From contig JAKZAP010000021.1 in the NCBI GenBank assembly GCA_023053575.1, forward strand, positions 5,291,790 to 5,355,789: a DNA stretch of 64,000 nt, written 5' to 3'. Position numbers and translations under genes: made by a program. The notes below the pieces were generated by a model, which worked only from the letters and a program-made list of their open reading frames with translations, did not search any database and was not told where the DNA came from. This document shows, piece by piece, positions 11,304 to 22,747 of the stretch. The first letter of the stretch is position 1; every line of letters begins with the position of its first letter. The DNA comes from Branchinecta lynchi (taxonomy: Eukaryota > Arthropoda > Branchiopoda > Anostraca > Branchinectidae).

Positions 11304-11590
11304 CAGTGCAAAACGGATACCAAAATGCGGGAAAATCTCTACCCTCTCAATGACCCAATCGAGCAGAAAAACAGCAACCGTGGCCAAAATGGAATCGCAG
11401 CACCAGCTTTAACTCCAACCAACTTTTCAAGAAGAAATTCACAAAATTAGATATTGTAGCTAGAATCTTTCTTTGTTTCTCCACAAATTCATTTTCCAGC
11501 TCGAGCGGCTTGAGCCTGAAGAGGAACATTCCCAAGAGGGGCCAAAACGTAGCTCTAATAAAATGCATATCCGTTTGCACTGTCAGTTAT
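11304..11590. mobile_element. Family G inverted-repeat element
   Basis: Termini TGACAGTGCAAAACGGATA and TATCCGTTTGCACTGTCA are inverted. The internal segment (reverse strand: ATTAGAGCTACGTTTTGG ... CTCTTGGGAATG) matches the element at 23178-23375. It ends 26 bp from the G alpha exon 3 donor. Confidence 0.65.
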
Positions 11591-11616
11591 TAATTTTAAA
11601 GCATTCAAAGACTCAC

Positions 11617-11834
11617 CTGTCCTCGACCAGAACTTGATCATATTCACAAGAAGAGACGAGGAACATGATTGACGTGATGTTATCAAAACATTTGAGCCAC
11701 TTGGATCGCTGCGATCGTTGTCCCCCGACGTCGACAAAACGAAAGGGTACTTTTCTAATGGGGATAACGAACTCTGAGATCCCTTTGGTGGCTTTCCGAG
11801 CATGGAGGATGTCTTGGTTGGTGGGAATGTACAT
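11617..11834 (-). CDS. G alpha 12/13, exon 3 (switch I and II)
   Basis: On the minus strand the acceptor is acctttttag; the donor follows GAC AG (gtgagt), giving phase 2 within an Arg codon. It encodes [18 protein letters not shown], then [18 protein letters not shown] and [16 protein letters not shown]. Switch I Arg and Thr (ARKATKG) and the catalytic switch II Gln (VGGQ) are all present, so GTPase chemistry appears intact. FLVSS-EYDQV-EDR is a G12/13 signature. The remaining exon(s), which should hold NKxD, the TCAT-like box and the C-terminal receptor-contact helix, are not found between 1 and 11600 on the minus strand and probably lie outside the window. Confidence 0.93.
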
Positions 11835-11879
11835 CTAAAAAGGTTCAATTTCATTTATTCGTTCACAAACATTGTCCTT

Positions 11880-11962
11880 GAAGTTCAACAGACTGACGAG
11901 GACCCTTGCCAAGAAGGGCATAAATATCGCTGCCAAAACATATGTGGCTGACGCTTCCATTT
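11880..11962. repeat. Family G fragment
   Basis: GAGGACCCTTGCCAAGAAGG...ATAAATATCGCT matches the core of the 23.2-kb and 46.6-kb copies. It lies just upstream (minus sense) of G alpha exon 3. Confidence 0.55.
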
Positions 11963-12880
11963 TTATCCATTGTATGAATATTATGTATCCAAGTCAGCTT
12001 GGGCTCAAGCAGTATATATATACACTTTCATTATATTATAACCACAAACACAACATAATGGAAGTACTATTTTACCATGGATTTTTATTGATTATCAATT
12101 TTAACAAAAGGCGACCTCGCACTACATAAATTTTATGCTAAGGTAGTTAACTACTTTAAATTTAACTATGCTTACAGCCAATTACACAAGGCCTCGGCTG
12201 TTTCAGGCCTCTTTCCATATACCTTGCATAGCCAGTCTTCCGGCCAATAAGCTTCTCGGAAACTATGATAGTTGGGAGCCTGATACGTCAAGCTAAGAGA
12301 ACAAACGTGGCAAGCTGTATTCCTTATGTCTAAAAGAACCCGATATGCCGTAGAGAATACCGAGGACAGAAAGCATGCAGATTTCGATTTATTCTTTGTT
12401 TTGCCCGATAAATGTTTGCAGGATTTACGACGCTCGACAAAGCATAGAAAATTATATTTCTTTGGTGTTTGCGCCTGGCTTCACCCGACGAAAGTACTTT
12501 CCCAAGACACTCGGGGGGGGGGGGGGAGGGGGGATTGTCTGAACGAGTTGCATTCAATACACCATTTAGTATAGGTCTATCTGAAAAGCTGACACAATTT
12601 CAACTAGTAACAACAGTCGTATATACATATATGTAAATATATCATACATAAATATATATATAGGTACGTTAAACAGGTTTTCGAGTCAACGATGATAAAT
12701 ACAAATAACAGAAACGTACCTTATAAACGTCGACCAGAAGAGTCCACCGTCCACATTCTACCCGCTAAGGACTTGTCAGTATTTTCAATGATGTAAGGGA
12801 AAACAATCTCTGAACTAACAAATAGCCTAGCCTACAAAATCACAGAGATGTAGTCTTGAATTTTGGTGACCAGTTTCTAG
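11963..12880. other. G alpha intron sequence
   Basis: Unique sequence with a G-tract at about 12511-12533 and TATA-type microsatellite at about 12620-12665. No exon recognised. Confidence 0.4.
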
Positions 12881-13194
12881 ACTGATGCCGACAATCTTGG
12901 TCTTGGTCTTAAGACCCGTGACAAATTCTTGGTATTGGTGTTGTTCTTGCGCTTCCTGTCGCCAAGACCTATACTGGTCTTCAAGACCCTATTTACAGTG
13001 GCATTAATTTTGGAACTTTCCAGTGCGTCACGAAACAGGAAAAGGTTACTAATGGATTGCATCATCAGGACCAGATTTTGAAGGTAAGAGATTAGCGGAT
13101 CATAGTTATTATTAAATGATGTATATGCCAAGGCTTGACGTGAGTAAATTCAGTTACTAAATGATGGCTACAAAGGAACCATCTGTATTGAAGT

Positions 13195-13420
13195 ATGCGT
13201 TTACCAAATTTCAGCTTTGTGGAAAAGATTCGGAAGTGGTCCACTGTTTGTAATTTCTGCAATGCTAAGCATGCCGTAAAAATGACCCAAAAGCATGAGA
13301 CGCATTACCGAGGAGGTTTTCTTCGTTCCAGCAACTTCAGCACCAGTGGAGCGAGTTTTCAGCCACAATGGGCGACCGCAAAGAGCAAGGATGTCCCTAT
13401 ACGCCACTCATAAAATTCCT
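13195..13420 (+). pseudogene. hAT transposase relic: BED finger joined to C-terminal dimerisation motif
   Basis: One frame reads FVEKIRKWSTVCNFCNAKH then AVKMTQKHETHY, a BED-type zinc finger (C-x2-C...H-x3-H pattern). A few bases later the next frame reads EVFFVPATSAPVERVFSHNG then RPQRARMSLYATH, the hAT C-terminal dimerisation signature (ATSAPVERVFS...R-ARMS). The whole catalytic middle is missing. The joint is a deletion derivative, not a functional transposase. Confidence 0.78.
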
Positions 13421-13804
13421 CTAGATTAGTTCTTATTTGGCCGCTAGATGCGCTGTCGTAAAGAAAAGAATGACACATTACTTCTTTGTGTACGTTTATC
13501 CAGGTTTATTTTGCTATTTTCAATTCCTCTTAGGCCTAACCATGTTTAAAACTGTTTAAAATGCCTCTTCCCCTCGTTTTGCTTTACCCAACTCTGTTCT
13601 GTCAAGCGTCATCAAGTTTGTCATTTCTGGCTTCCGACTTCAGTGCTGAGTGCTGGCTGTCTTTTCCTCGGGGCTAATGCGCGACTCGATATGAAGCAAA
13701 AGCCTAAGCGCTCATTCACCCCCCCGATAACTTATCTCCAGATCTGACGTGTGATTGTTATTGTTCCTCTAGCTCCTCTGGCGGCAATTCGTCATCGGAT
13801 TTTA

Positions 13805-14190
13805 TGAAGGACGTATCGTATCTGATACCTCGGTCTGAAGTCATTTTCTCAGTTACCGCGGTATCTGACACCACGGTGAAAAGGCGTTTTGCAGATACCA
13901 TGGTAACTGATCATGCAATCAGAAAAATCATCTTACTTTTATCAACACCTACAGAAGAGCCTAGGATTTTGGTCAAATTGGTGAGACAGAAGTTTATCCC
14001 TCGGTTTAGCACTTGTGATGGAAGTGGATATCAGTTTTTCTTTTGGGATGACTTTTAAAAGCGCAAATCCTGCAGTTGTCGTGTTTGAAAAGCAACCGCA
14101 GTATCAGATACCACGGTAACTGCAAAAACGACTAATTGCAGATTAAATTACCGTGGTAACAGATACCACGGGTATCTGCAAAAACGTAAT
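13805..14190. mobile_element. Family D element (GGTATCTGATACC palindromes), nested
   Basis: Multiple overlapping palindromic words: GTATCTGATACC, TTACCGCGGTATCTG, AGATACCATGGTAACTG. It ends GGTATCTGCAAAAACGTAA. Homologous copies lie at 31083-31225 and 33171-33300. Confidence 0.65.
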
Positions 14191-14416
14191 TATTGGCAGC
14201 ATTGGTATATCTAAAATGCAACACGGATATTGGCATATAATTATTTAAAAAAAAAAATGTGCGTATTTATTGAAATAAATATAATCAGATTACTTTCCAT
14301 TAGTGTCCCTTAGTTAGGCTAGAAACGTAAAGTGAAATATAGACTGTCTTGGTCTTGAGACCAAGCTAAACTCTTGGTCTTGTCAACATCACTGCAAAAA
14401 CAAAAGAAAAACTCAC

Positions 14417-14467
14417 TCTTTCAGCTATCCTGTCCACGTTCTCGAAGAAGTATCGAACGGAATCAGC
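14417..14467 (-). CDS. G alpha 12/13, exon 2 (17 codons)
   Basis: On the minus strand the acceptor is catactttcag and the donor AGA|gtgagt. The 51-bp exon encodes ADSVRYFFENVDRIAER in phase 0-0. This continues exon 1 (EFQL) exactly as in G12/13 proteins (EFQL-ESVKYFLDN-like). A hAT-like element terminus lies only about 22 bp away inside the following intron, close to the splice donor. Confidence 0.92.
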
Positions 14468-15415
14468 CTGAAAGTATGCAATCAATTAATCGATAAATTA
14501 TTGAATCAAACCAATACAATGAATCTATTTCTTCCACCCTGATGGCACTGGTCTTAACGGGCAATAAGAGCTGAAAACCCATATGGCACATGCACGGGTG
14601 GTTCGTATGTGTATCAGCATCAGCTGCGCTGTCAACCTTAGAGCTTGGTAACACCTAGCTCATTTCCTGGCTTTTGGGGTTGCAAAAGTAGAAAAAAGAA
14701 AAAGAACAAGATACAACTTCTGAATGTTGTCGTTTTAAATTCCGGAGATCAATTAGAGCAAAACAGCCTGTACAGCTACGTTACAGAAACCCTAATTGGC
14801 CGCTCATTGCAGTTTGCTCATTATCCACAGGCTGCCACAAAGCCGATCAAATCTCACGTCCCCTATGGATTTTCAGTTCTTTGTCGAATAAGCTGGTTTT
14901 CGAGCCCAGTGTGACCAAGCTCTTAGATAGTCTGCCATCATTTAGACAATATAGAACGGACCCCTCGAACTTCTTCGAAGTAGCCGGATCTGATCCAGAG
15001 TTACATATTGCACGTGTGAGTATTAGCGGGATGGGCTAATAATTAGACTATCCCCACCAAATTTTAATTCTTAAGCTCCCTGTCGGTGGATCCGGGAAAT
15101 ATAAGGTGAGGAAATCCCCTCGCCTGGGATTTCCGTCCCAACCAATCATGGGCGAATTTAGTCGGAATGCGGGTAATCGCGTACTGGCTCACAGCACAGC
15201 ACTGTTGCAACTGCTCGCAGAATTCTGTGATCTGTCAGAGGTGTTCGACATCTCCCCAGATCCCAGCTGTGAAAAATTCGTCACGGGAAATAGAAATGCA
15301 CGCTTTTATTGAAAGTCAAATTCCCCGCGCTTGGATGAACATGACGTCACTACTAGCAAGAACAAATAAGCACACCAGAACCTCCCTCTCTCTGTTTCTG
15401 TAATATGACCATGCA
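14468..15415. other. G alpha intron 1, mostly unique
   Basis: Contains a short relic of a family B left end at about 14563-14600 (AAGAGCTGAAAACCCATATGG). No gene recognised. Confidence 0.45.
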
Positions 15416-15765
15416 GAGTCGAAATACCTATACCCTGCCTGATACAAACGATCTGAGGATATTCGCTACGCGGAACATCACAATTCCTTACCTCTACAAA
15501 CAGCTATATTGCAATAGAACCCCAAAGAAAAATTTACACAATAGCCTAAAAGCCGATTGGTTGCCTATCTGTGACGTCACGTGAAGCATTGCAGAGCGGG
15601 TCAGGCCGCCTCATGTACCCTTTCCACTGATATGTGCAGCAGCAAAGAGGGACGGGGATCACTCAAAGCTCCGCAAGTACCAATGGCTCAGCTAAGTTTT
15701 GTCGGAGTCGGGGTAGCCTATCTACAGTCGCTGAATGGGACCACAGATAGAGGTTCTATTTGCTT
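15416..15765 (+). repeat. Family F repeat (copy 1)
   Basis: Aligns by eye over about 350 bp with 46985-47480: GAGTCGAAATA, AACATCA...TT.C.TAC..ATACA, CAGCTATAT, GTGACGTCACGT, GCAAAGAGGGA. Reading frames are not conserved between the copies, so this is a DNA repeat rather than a gene. Confidence 0.6.
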
Positions 15766-15793
15766 ATTTATTCTTACCACAAGAGCCCCAGAT

Positions 15794-16832
15794 AAACAAG
15801 ACTAAAGGTTTCGACGGGATCCCAAAAATTTTTGCTACTAAAATTCAAAAAGGTTAATCATCTGAGAAAAACAAGTTCAGGTATTGAATCAGCATGTGTG
15901 TTTACCCCTATAAGCCACCTCTATTTTGCCGAAAACTTCCTGCCACTTCTGCCAATTTCCCGGTTTCGGCCGAATTCCGGAACTACTTTTCCGGCGAAAA
16001 AAGAAAGCTAAAAAACGAACTCAGCGTATCTTCTTTCCCCAATACTGAACATCTAATCAACTTCAAATAAAACTCTAACTTTTAATAATTTTCGGTTTTG
16101 GCCGAATTCCGGGCGAACTACTTGTCTGGGTAGAAAATTGTTTTCACATAAGTGTTCAGCATGTCTTCTTACTCCTAAATCGAACATCGAATCAACTCCA
16201 AATAAAACTTTTACTTTTAACAAACTTTTCGGTTTTGGCCGGATTCCGGGCGAACTACTTGTTCGGCGAGAAAATGGTTTTCATCACTGTGTTCAGCATG
16301 GCTTCCTACCCCTAAATCGAACATCTAATCAACTTCAAATAAGACTTTTACTTTTAGCAGACTTTCCGGTTTTGGCCAGATTCTGGCCTAACTACTTGTC
16401 CGGTGATAAAACGGTTTTCACCATCGTGTTTAGCATGTCTTCTTACCCTTAAATCGAACATCTAATCAACTTCAAATAAAACTTTTACTCTCAACAAACT
16501 TTCCGGTTTTGGCCGGATTCCGGGCGAACTACTTTTCCGATGACAAAATGGTTTTCACCATCGTGTTCAACATGTCCTCTTACCCCATAATCGACTATCA
16601 CATTATCTGTTTAAAAATATTTAATTTGCCCCTTAATCTAAAACCACTCCCCCACCCCTAAATGTACGGCTAAATCTACGAACTTGACCTTACTCTTGAC
16701 CCAAAGAATCCTCACACCAAGTTTCATCAAAATATCTCATTCCCTTCGAGAGTTACAGTGCGCACAGACGGACGGACGGACAACTTTTGCGATGTCATAG
16801 GTATCCCTCCACTTACGTTTTGGGATCCCAAA
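15794..16832 (+). mobile_element. Family A copy A2
   Basis: AACAAGACTAAAGGTTTCG...GGGATCCCAAAA at the left; about five 137-bp monomers; CCAAGTTTCATCAAAATATC, (GACGGAC)n, TTTTGCGATGTCATAGG and ACGTTTTGGGATCCCA at the right. Complete copy. Confidence 0.9.
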
Positions 16833-17724
16833 AAATAATAGCAGTCACAACAATTCAGTGTTTTCAAATCCAAGATAAGCTGGGTTTTCTGTCGAACTTT
16901 TAAATAGATAGTTGAATAGCACTAGCCTAACCAAGGCCGTATCCAGGGGGGGGGGGGGGTCGAGGGTTGACCCCCCCCCCCGAAACACACAAAAATAGTC
17001 ATTTTTACAGGCTTTTCCATCTGATCTATGTCTTTTTGTACTTTATTGTCCGACCCGCAGGCAAAACCCTCCCCGAAAGGCAACCCCCCCCCCCCCCCGA
17101 AAAAAAATCCTGAATACGGGCCTGAGCCTAACCCAGAAAAGGATTATTTTGCGTTCATTACTTTTCCCTCTTCGGATAGTCATCGCCTGACTAACCGGAA
17201 ACATGACTTGCTTGTTATAAATCAGGTCTTCTTTCTGTAATGTTGTAAATGCTTGTTTCGAGATATAGTACAGGAAAATGAGCTAAAAAAAGAGGTCGAC
17301 CCGAAACAAATTGCAACAGAAATGATTCTTACACCATCTTGCAGAGAAAAAAAGAAAGAAGAACGTATCCAAAGTTGCATATCCTGACTAGACGCAAAAT
17401 AAGCGTTTTTCAGTTTTAGTTCCTTTTTTACCGTTTTTCGAAAAAAATAGAATTTCCGTGGTCGTCTGTTATTCTTGAACTGAATTACGGTTCTGATGGA
17501 AATACCAAGCTGAAACCGAAAATGGAAATGACATACCAAGCACCAGAAAAAAGTTAATGTAATTTTTTCAACCTATTTCCCAAAAAAGTACAATTTTTCA
17601 TGTGGCCCGATTTTCTTGAATGAAAGTGCGACCCTGACGTAGAATCACGAGCTGAAACCGCAAATGGAATCACATCTTATTAGTACAAAATAAAAAAATT
17701 ATTAAGAAATGCTCAAAGTTTACA
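16833..17724. other. Family I MITE (16934-17129) in otherwise unique intron
   Basis: GGCCGTATCCAGG + G-tract at one side and CCTGAATACGGGCCTGAG preceded by a C-tract at the other form inverted ends. A homologue in inverted internal order is at 61620-61790. The remainder (17130-17724) has no recognised feature. Confidence 0.6.
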
Positions 17725-18451
17725 AACAAGAGCTGTAAGCTCATATGGCACTTACAAGCATATGTAGTAAGAAATACCCCAGCAAGAAAAAATTAAGGGG
17801 GCTGAAAATTCAACCTATGGTTTCACTTTAAATATAAAAATGGGAGACCGAAAGCAAAAGGAAACAAGAAGGAAAACAAAAACCCGGAAGGCTGGGTCAG
17901 ATGGAAGTATTCGGTTAAGATGCGCCAAACTTGCAAGGCTGGGTCAGAGATTGGAAGTGACGGTCAAAAGTTTTTTTTCACTTTTCGGTTAAGATGCACA
18001 CTTTAAGGGTGCTAAAAATTAATTTCTAAGCAAAACCCTTGAGGCAGAAAGGTTCATCTACTCATGGCGATCTTGAAAAAGTAAATTTTGCTTAAAAGTA
18101 CTTTTTGTATTTTGCGGTTAAGATGAGTTCTTTAAGGAATTGTCGGATCGAAGAAGTGAAGATGTAAAGGTTCTAATGCTCCAGCAAAGTTTTGTCGTCC
18201 TATCACATCTGGGAGTACATTAACTCACGATCACCGGAATTCCGGACACCCCCTACTGCCCCCCCCCACTCGGTACCCGAATCCGATCCAATTCTGTCAC
18301 TGATGCACCTAGGACTTGTGCCTGTACGTCCCACCAAGTTTCATCCTGATCGCTCCACTCTATGCGTATCACAAGATTTCCGGTTCTCCCCTTCACCCCC
18401 CCCCCCAGTACATTGGATTCGGTCCGCACTTGAAATGGGACGATGCTGATG
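17725..18451 (+). mobile_element. Family B copy B3, 3'-truncated
   Basis: Left terminus AACAAGAGCTGTAAGCTC then ATATGGCACTTA. The variant 5' module with GGCTGGGTCAGAG and TTAAGATG repeats follows, then B monomers from about 18180. It lacks the 3' microsatellite and hairpin. Confidence 0.8.
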
Positions 18452-19460
18452 CAGAATGACAAGCTGAGACTTAAAAAGAGGTCGGATTTGGTGTATCTTG
18501 CACCAGAAAAAAAGATTCAATAAAAAGATTCAACGGTGCATATTACACCGTTAATATCTGTGTAACGATAGTTTAGTCAGCATTTATTATCCATCAAGAT
18601 GATCGATTGTTAGAAAAATAAATATATACACCTGAGCTGGCCATTAATAGCAAACCTTCTTGAAGACCACATAACGTGACCTTACAAGAAGACTCTAAGT
18701 AAAACAGTGCAGTCGGATAGAAAACTAGTTCTGATCAGTCAAAGTACTACATTTTTTTTCTTCGCCGTCTACCCTGAGACATATCTACTATACACTGCAG
18801 TTTATTCTATATTTCTGCCATATCGGAATCCACTAAACTTGTGCGAGCAAACATAGTTCCATGATTAATCCACTGGAGAAATAATTTTGTTTACAAAATA
18901 TTCTACGCACTGTGCACCACAAATCAGATTATTTGTTATCCCGCGATCCGAAATCGGAAATCCTTCGATCCGAAAGCTCGGAGAAGTTCAACAAGTCATC
19001 GACTTTTTTCTCTGGTCTTGACATCTTCCGGCTTTCCTTCTGATACCCGAGCCTGGTTTCGAGCCGACTTATATTTACTCTCAATGTAACCTTTGACCAA
19101 ACCCTGTGGTAGAAAATCATGAAAATGGTCGAAGCAACTTCACCAGGAAGTGGGCTTTCAGAGTTCGTCCTGAAACTTGGAGGATATCAAACGATGAGCT
19201 TATTCGGAGCATCGGGCTACATCCTGGAGGAGTCAGGACTTGGAGAAGTTCGGAGATGGAGTCAGTCCGGAGATGTCCGAACTGGGAGTCAGGAGTCGGA
19301 GATGTTCCTCACCTCTCAGCGGGAATCGATCGCCAGAACAATAGCCTACGTCGCCGTGTACTGGTCGACGCTGTGCTATACGCTATTCGTGCTACACGCT
19401 ATTCTGCTTTCCAAGACTACAATCTGAAGAAATCATGGAATTTAAAAGCTTGTACACTAA
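18452..19460. other. G alpha intron; open frame 19106-19430 not supported as an exon
   Basis: Unique sequence. The + frame over 19119-19427 has a hydrophobic C-terminal stretch but no splice sites in matching phase and no motif, so it is not annotated as a gene. Confidence 0.4.
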
Positions 19461-19746
19461 GAGCGTGTTCCATCCTACTTACCGTGGTTACTACACATGA
19501 CGTTACGAATTCTGGCTTTTTGCGGTCAAGGCTGGAACGATTTTTCTATTTTCCAGCAGAATATCATGCCACGGGCAAATCCGACCAATCACATTACAGA
19601 GATCCGTCGTCACTACGCTCCCGAGCGTGGTAAGCAAATAGTTACTATTTTGAGAAGGTTGGAACGGTCAGCGTATTAACTTTTGGTGAGGTTGGAACAG
19701 AATTAGTAACTAATAGTTACTATTTGTAGAAGGGTGGAACAAGCTC
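19461..19746. mobile_element. PIF/Harbinger-like MITE (copy 1), TSD TAA
   Basis: TIRs GAGCGTGTTCCATCC and GGGTGGAACAAGCTC. The element is flanked by TAA at 19458-19460 and 19747-19749. The interior has TAGTTACTATT-type motifs and a GATCCGTCGTCACTACGCTC-type core shared with copies at 45399-46395 and 60358-60735. A 3-bp TAA target is typical of PIF/Harbinger. Confidence 0.78.
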
Positions 19747-20252
19747 TAAGCTGATGAACAAGGAAGTAAATGTTGAGGATGTAGAAGGTAATCATTCCTT
19801 AGAAAACATACAGGAACTGATCACGACTGCCCAGTATCATATGTCAAAGCTGTGGTTCTAGTATTTGGAGATGCTTCGATACTATGCAACTTCATAAAAA
19901 GTGAACGATCTGGATCGTGGGAAATCAAGACTTCTAGTGAAGACGCCCTCATGATATATGGTGAGTCAAGGGAAGCTCAAAAGAGAAGTTTTTTGTTCAC
20001 CCAGAACAGTCACCACCAACGGTTCATGTAGCAAAATAACACAGTCACCGAGTTCAGTTTAGTTTTTTTTTGTATCAAGTTTAGGTATGACCCGGGGAGC
20101 TCGATCTTCAATTGAAAATCGAGGAGATGAAGATGGAAGAATCAAGATGGCTTCTTATTACCCGTTGGCAAATGACCTTTCACAAGCTCCGCGCATGCTC
20201 TTAAAAATCTTTAAGTGCTAGTGTCAACTGTAGTAGTGTAATTCAAAGAGAC
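19747..20252. other. Intron sequence, nothing recognised
   Basis: Unique; no exon or repeat identified. Confidence 0.4.
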
Positions 20253-20639
20253 CAGGGAACCATACATTTCCTGTAATGACTGCCATCCAGGGGGCTTGTC
20301 AATACGAGATTTCTGATGCGCTCTTGACCGAGCGTCCGATAGTTCGAGAAATCAGACGGGGATAAAATACCCGACTATCCAGATAGACAAAAATTTTCGC
20401 AGCTGTTGTGCTGAACTAAGAATATTTCTCTGTAATGGAAGGGTATCCTGGATCTTTTATCCTAGCTTAGGTACCTGGTGGCATGCTGGCAATTTTGTTT
20501 ATCTGAGCAAGAACACCGATTCGATCCAAGCGGAATTTTTGGAAACTAGGTGAGGCTCGAGCAACATAGCAACGTAGAAGCATAGAAAATGACAAGCCCC
20601 CTGAATGGCGAGTCATTACAGGAAATTTATGGGTCCCTG
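20253..20639. mobile_element. MITE family L (CAGGGACC ends), copy 1, 7-bp TSD
   Basis: About 50-bp TIRs: CAGGGAACCATACATTTCC at the left; GGAAATTTATGGGTCCCTG at the right. Both continue into CTGTAATGACT(C)GCCATTCAGGGGGC. Flanked by AAGAGAC at 20246-20252 and 20640-20646. The second copy at 44981-45368 has inverted interior order and its own 7-bp duplication. Confidence 0.88.
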
Positions 20640-20880
20640 AAGAGACGTAGACGCCTTAAAAAACGCTTTAGTTTCTACTCCACCATGCAGAACCTGGAAG
20701 GGGGACAGTGTGTTCCAACTCCACAAAATTAACAACTACTATGATGCAGAAAACCCAAAAGCTTAGTCGGTAACCTAATCGATTTTAAAGGACGTTACGA
20801 AGCTGTGAACACTAGTCACAAAAATTCAACGAAGAAACCAACAAAATGGGGTTTGTAAAGGCCAACAAATATACTGAAAT

Positions 20881-22281
20881 AAACAAGACCAAAGGTTTCG
20901 ATGGGATCCCAAAAATTCAATATCTGATCCAGACAACTGGGTCTTGTCTTAGCCAGATCCAGTCTTCGCCAGACTCCTTGAACATTTTTACAATTAAAAT
21001 TCAGAAACAGATTAAGGCCAAATAGCTAATCACCTGAGAAAACCAAGTTCAGATTTGGATTCAGCATGTGTGTTTACCCCTATAAGTCATATCTGTTTTG
21101 ACGAAAACTTCCTGCCACTTTTGCCAATTTCCCGGTTCCGGCCGAACTCCAGAACTACTTGTCCGGCGAAAAAAGAAAGCTCAAAGACGAAATCAGGGTA
21201 TCTTCTTTCCCCAGTAATGAACATCTAATCAACTTCAAATAGAAATTTAGCTTATAACAAATTTTCCGATTCCAGCCGGATTCCGGTCGAACTATATGTC
21301 CGGGTAAAATACGATTGTCACACAGGGACTCAGCATCTCTTCTTACCCCTAAATCGCTAATCTAATCAGCTAGAAATAAAACTTTGACTTCCAACAGTTT
21401 TCCGGTTTTGGCCGGATTCCGGACGAACTACATGTCCGGGTAGAAACTTGTTTTCACATAAGTGTTCAGCATGTCTTCTTGCCCTAAATCGAACATCTAA
21501 TCAACTCCAAATAAAACTTTTAATTTTGACAAACTTTCCGGTTTGGGCCGGATTCCGGTCGAAGTGTCCGTCGAGAAAATAGTTTTCACCATCGTCTTCA
21601 GCATGTCTCCCTACCTCTAAATCGAACATTTAATCAACTTCAAATAAAACTTTTACTTTCAACAAACTTTCCGGTTTGGGCCGGATTCCGGGCGAAATAC
21701 TTGTCCGTCGAGAAAATAATTTTCACCATCGTCTTCAGCATGTCTTCCTACCCCTAAATCGAACATCTAATCAATTTCAAATAAAACTTTTACTTTCAAC
21801 AAACTTTCCGGTTTGGGCCGGATTCCGGGCGAAATACTTGTCCGTCGAGAAAATAAATTTTACCATCGTCTTCAGCATGTCTTTCTACCCCTAAATCGAA
21901 CATCTAATCAACTTCAAATAAAACTTTTACTTTCAACAAACTTTCCGGTTTTGGCCGGATTCCAGGCGAACTACTTGTCCGATGACAAAATGGTTGTCAC
22001 CATCGTGTTCAGCATGTCTTCTTACCCCATAATCGACTATCACAATAGCTGTTTCAAAATATTTTGTTTGTCCCTTAATTTGAATCCCCTCCCCCACCCC
22101 TAAATGTAGAGGTACAAAGCCCATCTACGAACTTGACTGGTCCGACGACCCAACGAACCCTCTCACCAAGTTTCATCAAAATATCTCATTCCCTTCGAGA
22201 GTTATCGTGCTTACAGACGGACGGACGGACGGACAACTTTTGCGATGTCATAGGAATCCCTCCACTTACGTTTTGGGATTT
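20881..22281 (+). mobile_element. Family A copy A3, longest tandem array
   Basis: AACAAGACCAAAGGTTTCG and GGGATCCCAAAA at the left. About eight monomers follow; successive TTTCCGG boxes at 21668, 21805 and 21942 are exactly 137 bp apart. It ends with the AAGTTTCATCAAAATATC core, (GACG)n, TTTTGCGATGTCATAGG and TTTTGGGAT, where the palindrome is mutated. The three central monomers are nearly identical, indicating recent amplification. Confidence 0.92.
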
Positions 22282-22747
22282 CAATTTTGAGAGCCATGGA
22301 AATGCTTTAATTTAAGCCCTGCCGTCTATAGTTTTGGAAATATTGCTATACTGTGAAATTCAAAAAAATTCAGAAGCAGCTTGCGTGTTTAAACCTTGTT
22401 GGATGGTTCAAAGGCACCACCTGACAAATTTCGAGAGTTACTAGTCCTAAATCGATAATTAGGGGAAACATAGTTTTGTCTTGTATATTAGGTATAATTT
22501 TGAGTCGGTTATTAGGATACCAGGATGGGTTTCGGCCCTACCTGGTTATCCGCTGTCACCACTGTAATAATAAATGAATTTTTGAGTTGGGCTAAATTAG
22601 AAGGCGTTGATTCTCTTTCTAAAATTAGTCACAAACCAATCGTCTTTAATCTCATCCTACAATACAATGCTTATGCAATCAGGAGAATATAAGGAGATGT
22701 TCTAGAAGTCAGAAGTTTCAAAGGACATTTTATTAGGAGGGGATTTG
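22282..22747. other. Intron sequence
   Basis: Unique; no exon recognised. It includes AATAATAAATGAATTT at about 22565, possibly a retroelement tail. Confidence 0.35.

Larger units (their letters stand above)
12881..14394. mobile_element. Decayed hAT-like transposon in G alpha intron 2
   Basis: Ends carry a shared TIR: left (A)CTGATGCCGACAATCTTGG, right (reverse) CAGTGATGTTGACAAGACC. Subterminal TCTTGGTCTTGAGACC-type repeats follow at both sides. Inside is a fused protein relic (13195-13420). The right end lies about 22 bp from the exon 2 donor. No clear 8-bp target duplication remains. Confidence 0.68.

Noticed and set aside
19106..19633. 175-aa and 102-aa overlapping open frames as a gene or exon
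   Set aside because: No phase-compatible splice sites or motif; the 3' part runs into a MITE.
21676..22103. Open frames in family A monomers (GEILVRRENNFHHR-like)
   Set aside because: 137 bp is not a multiple of three, so the frame changes in every monomer; no start or splice context.
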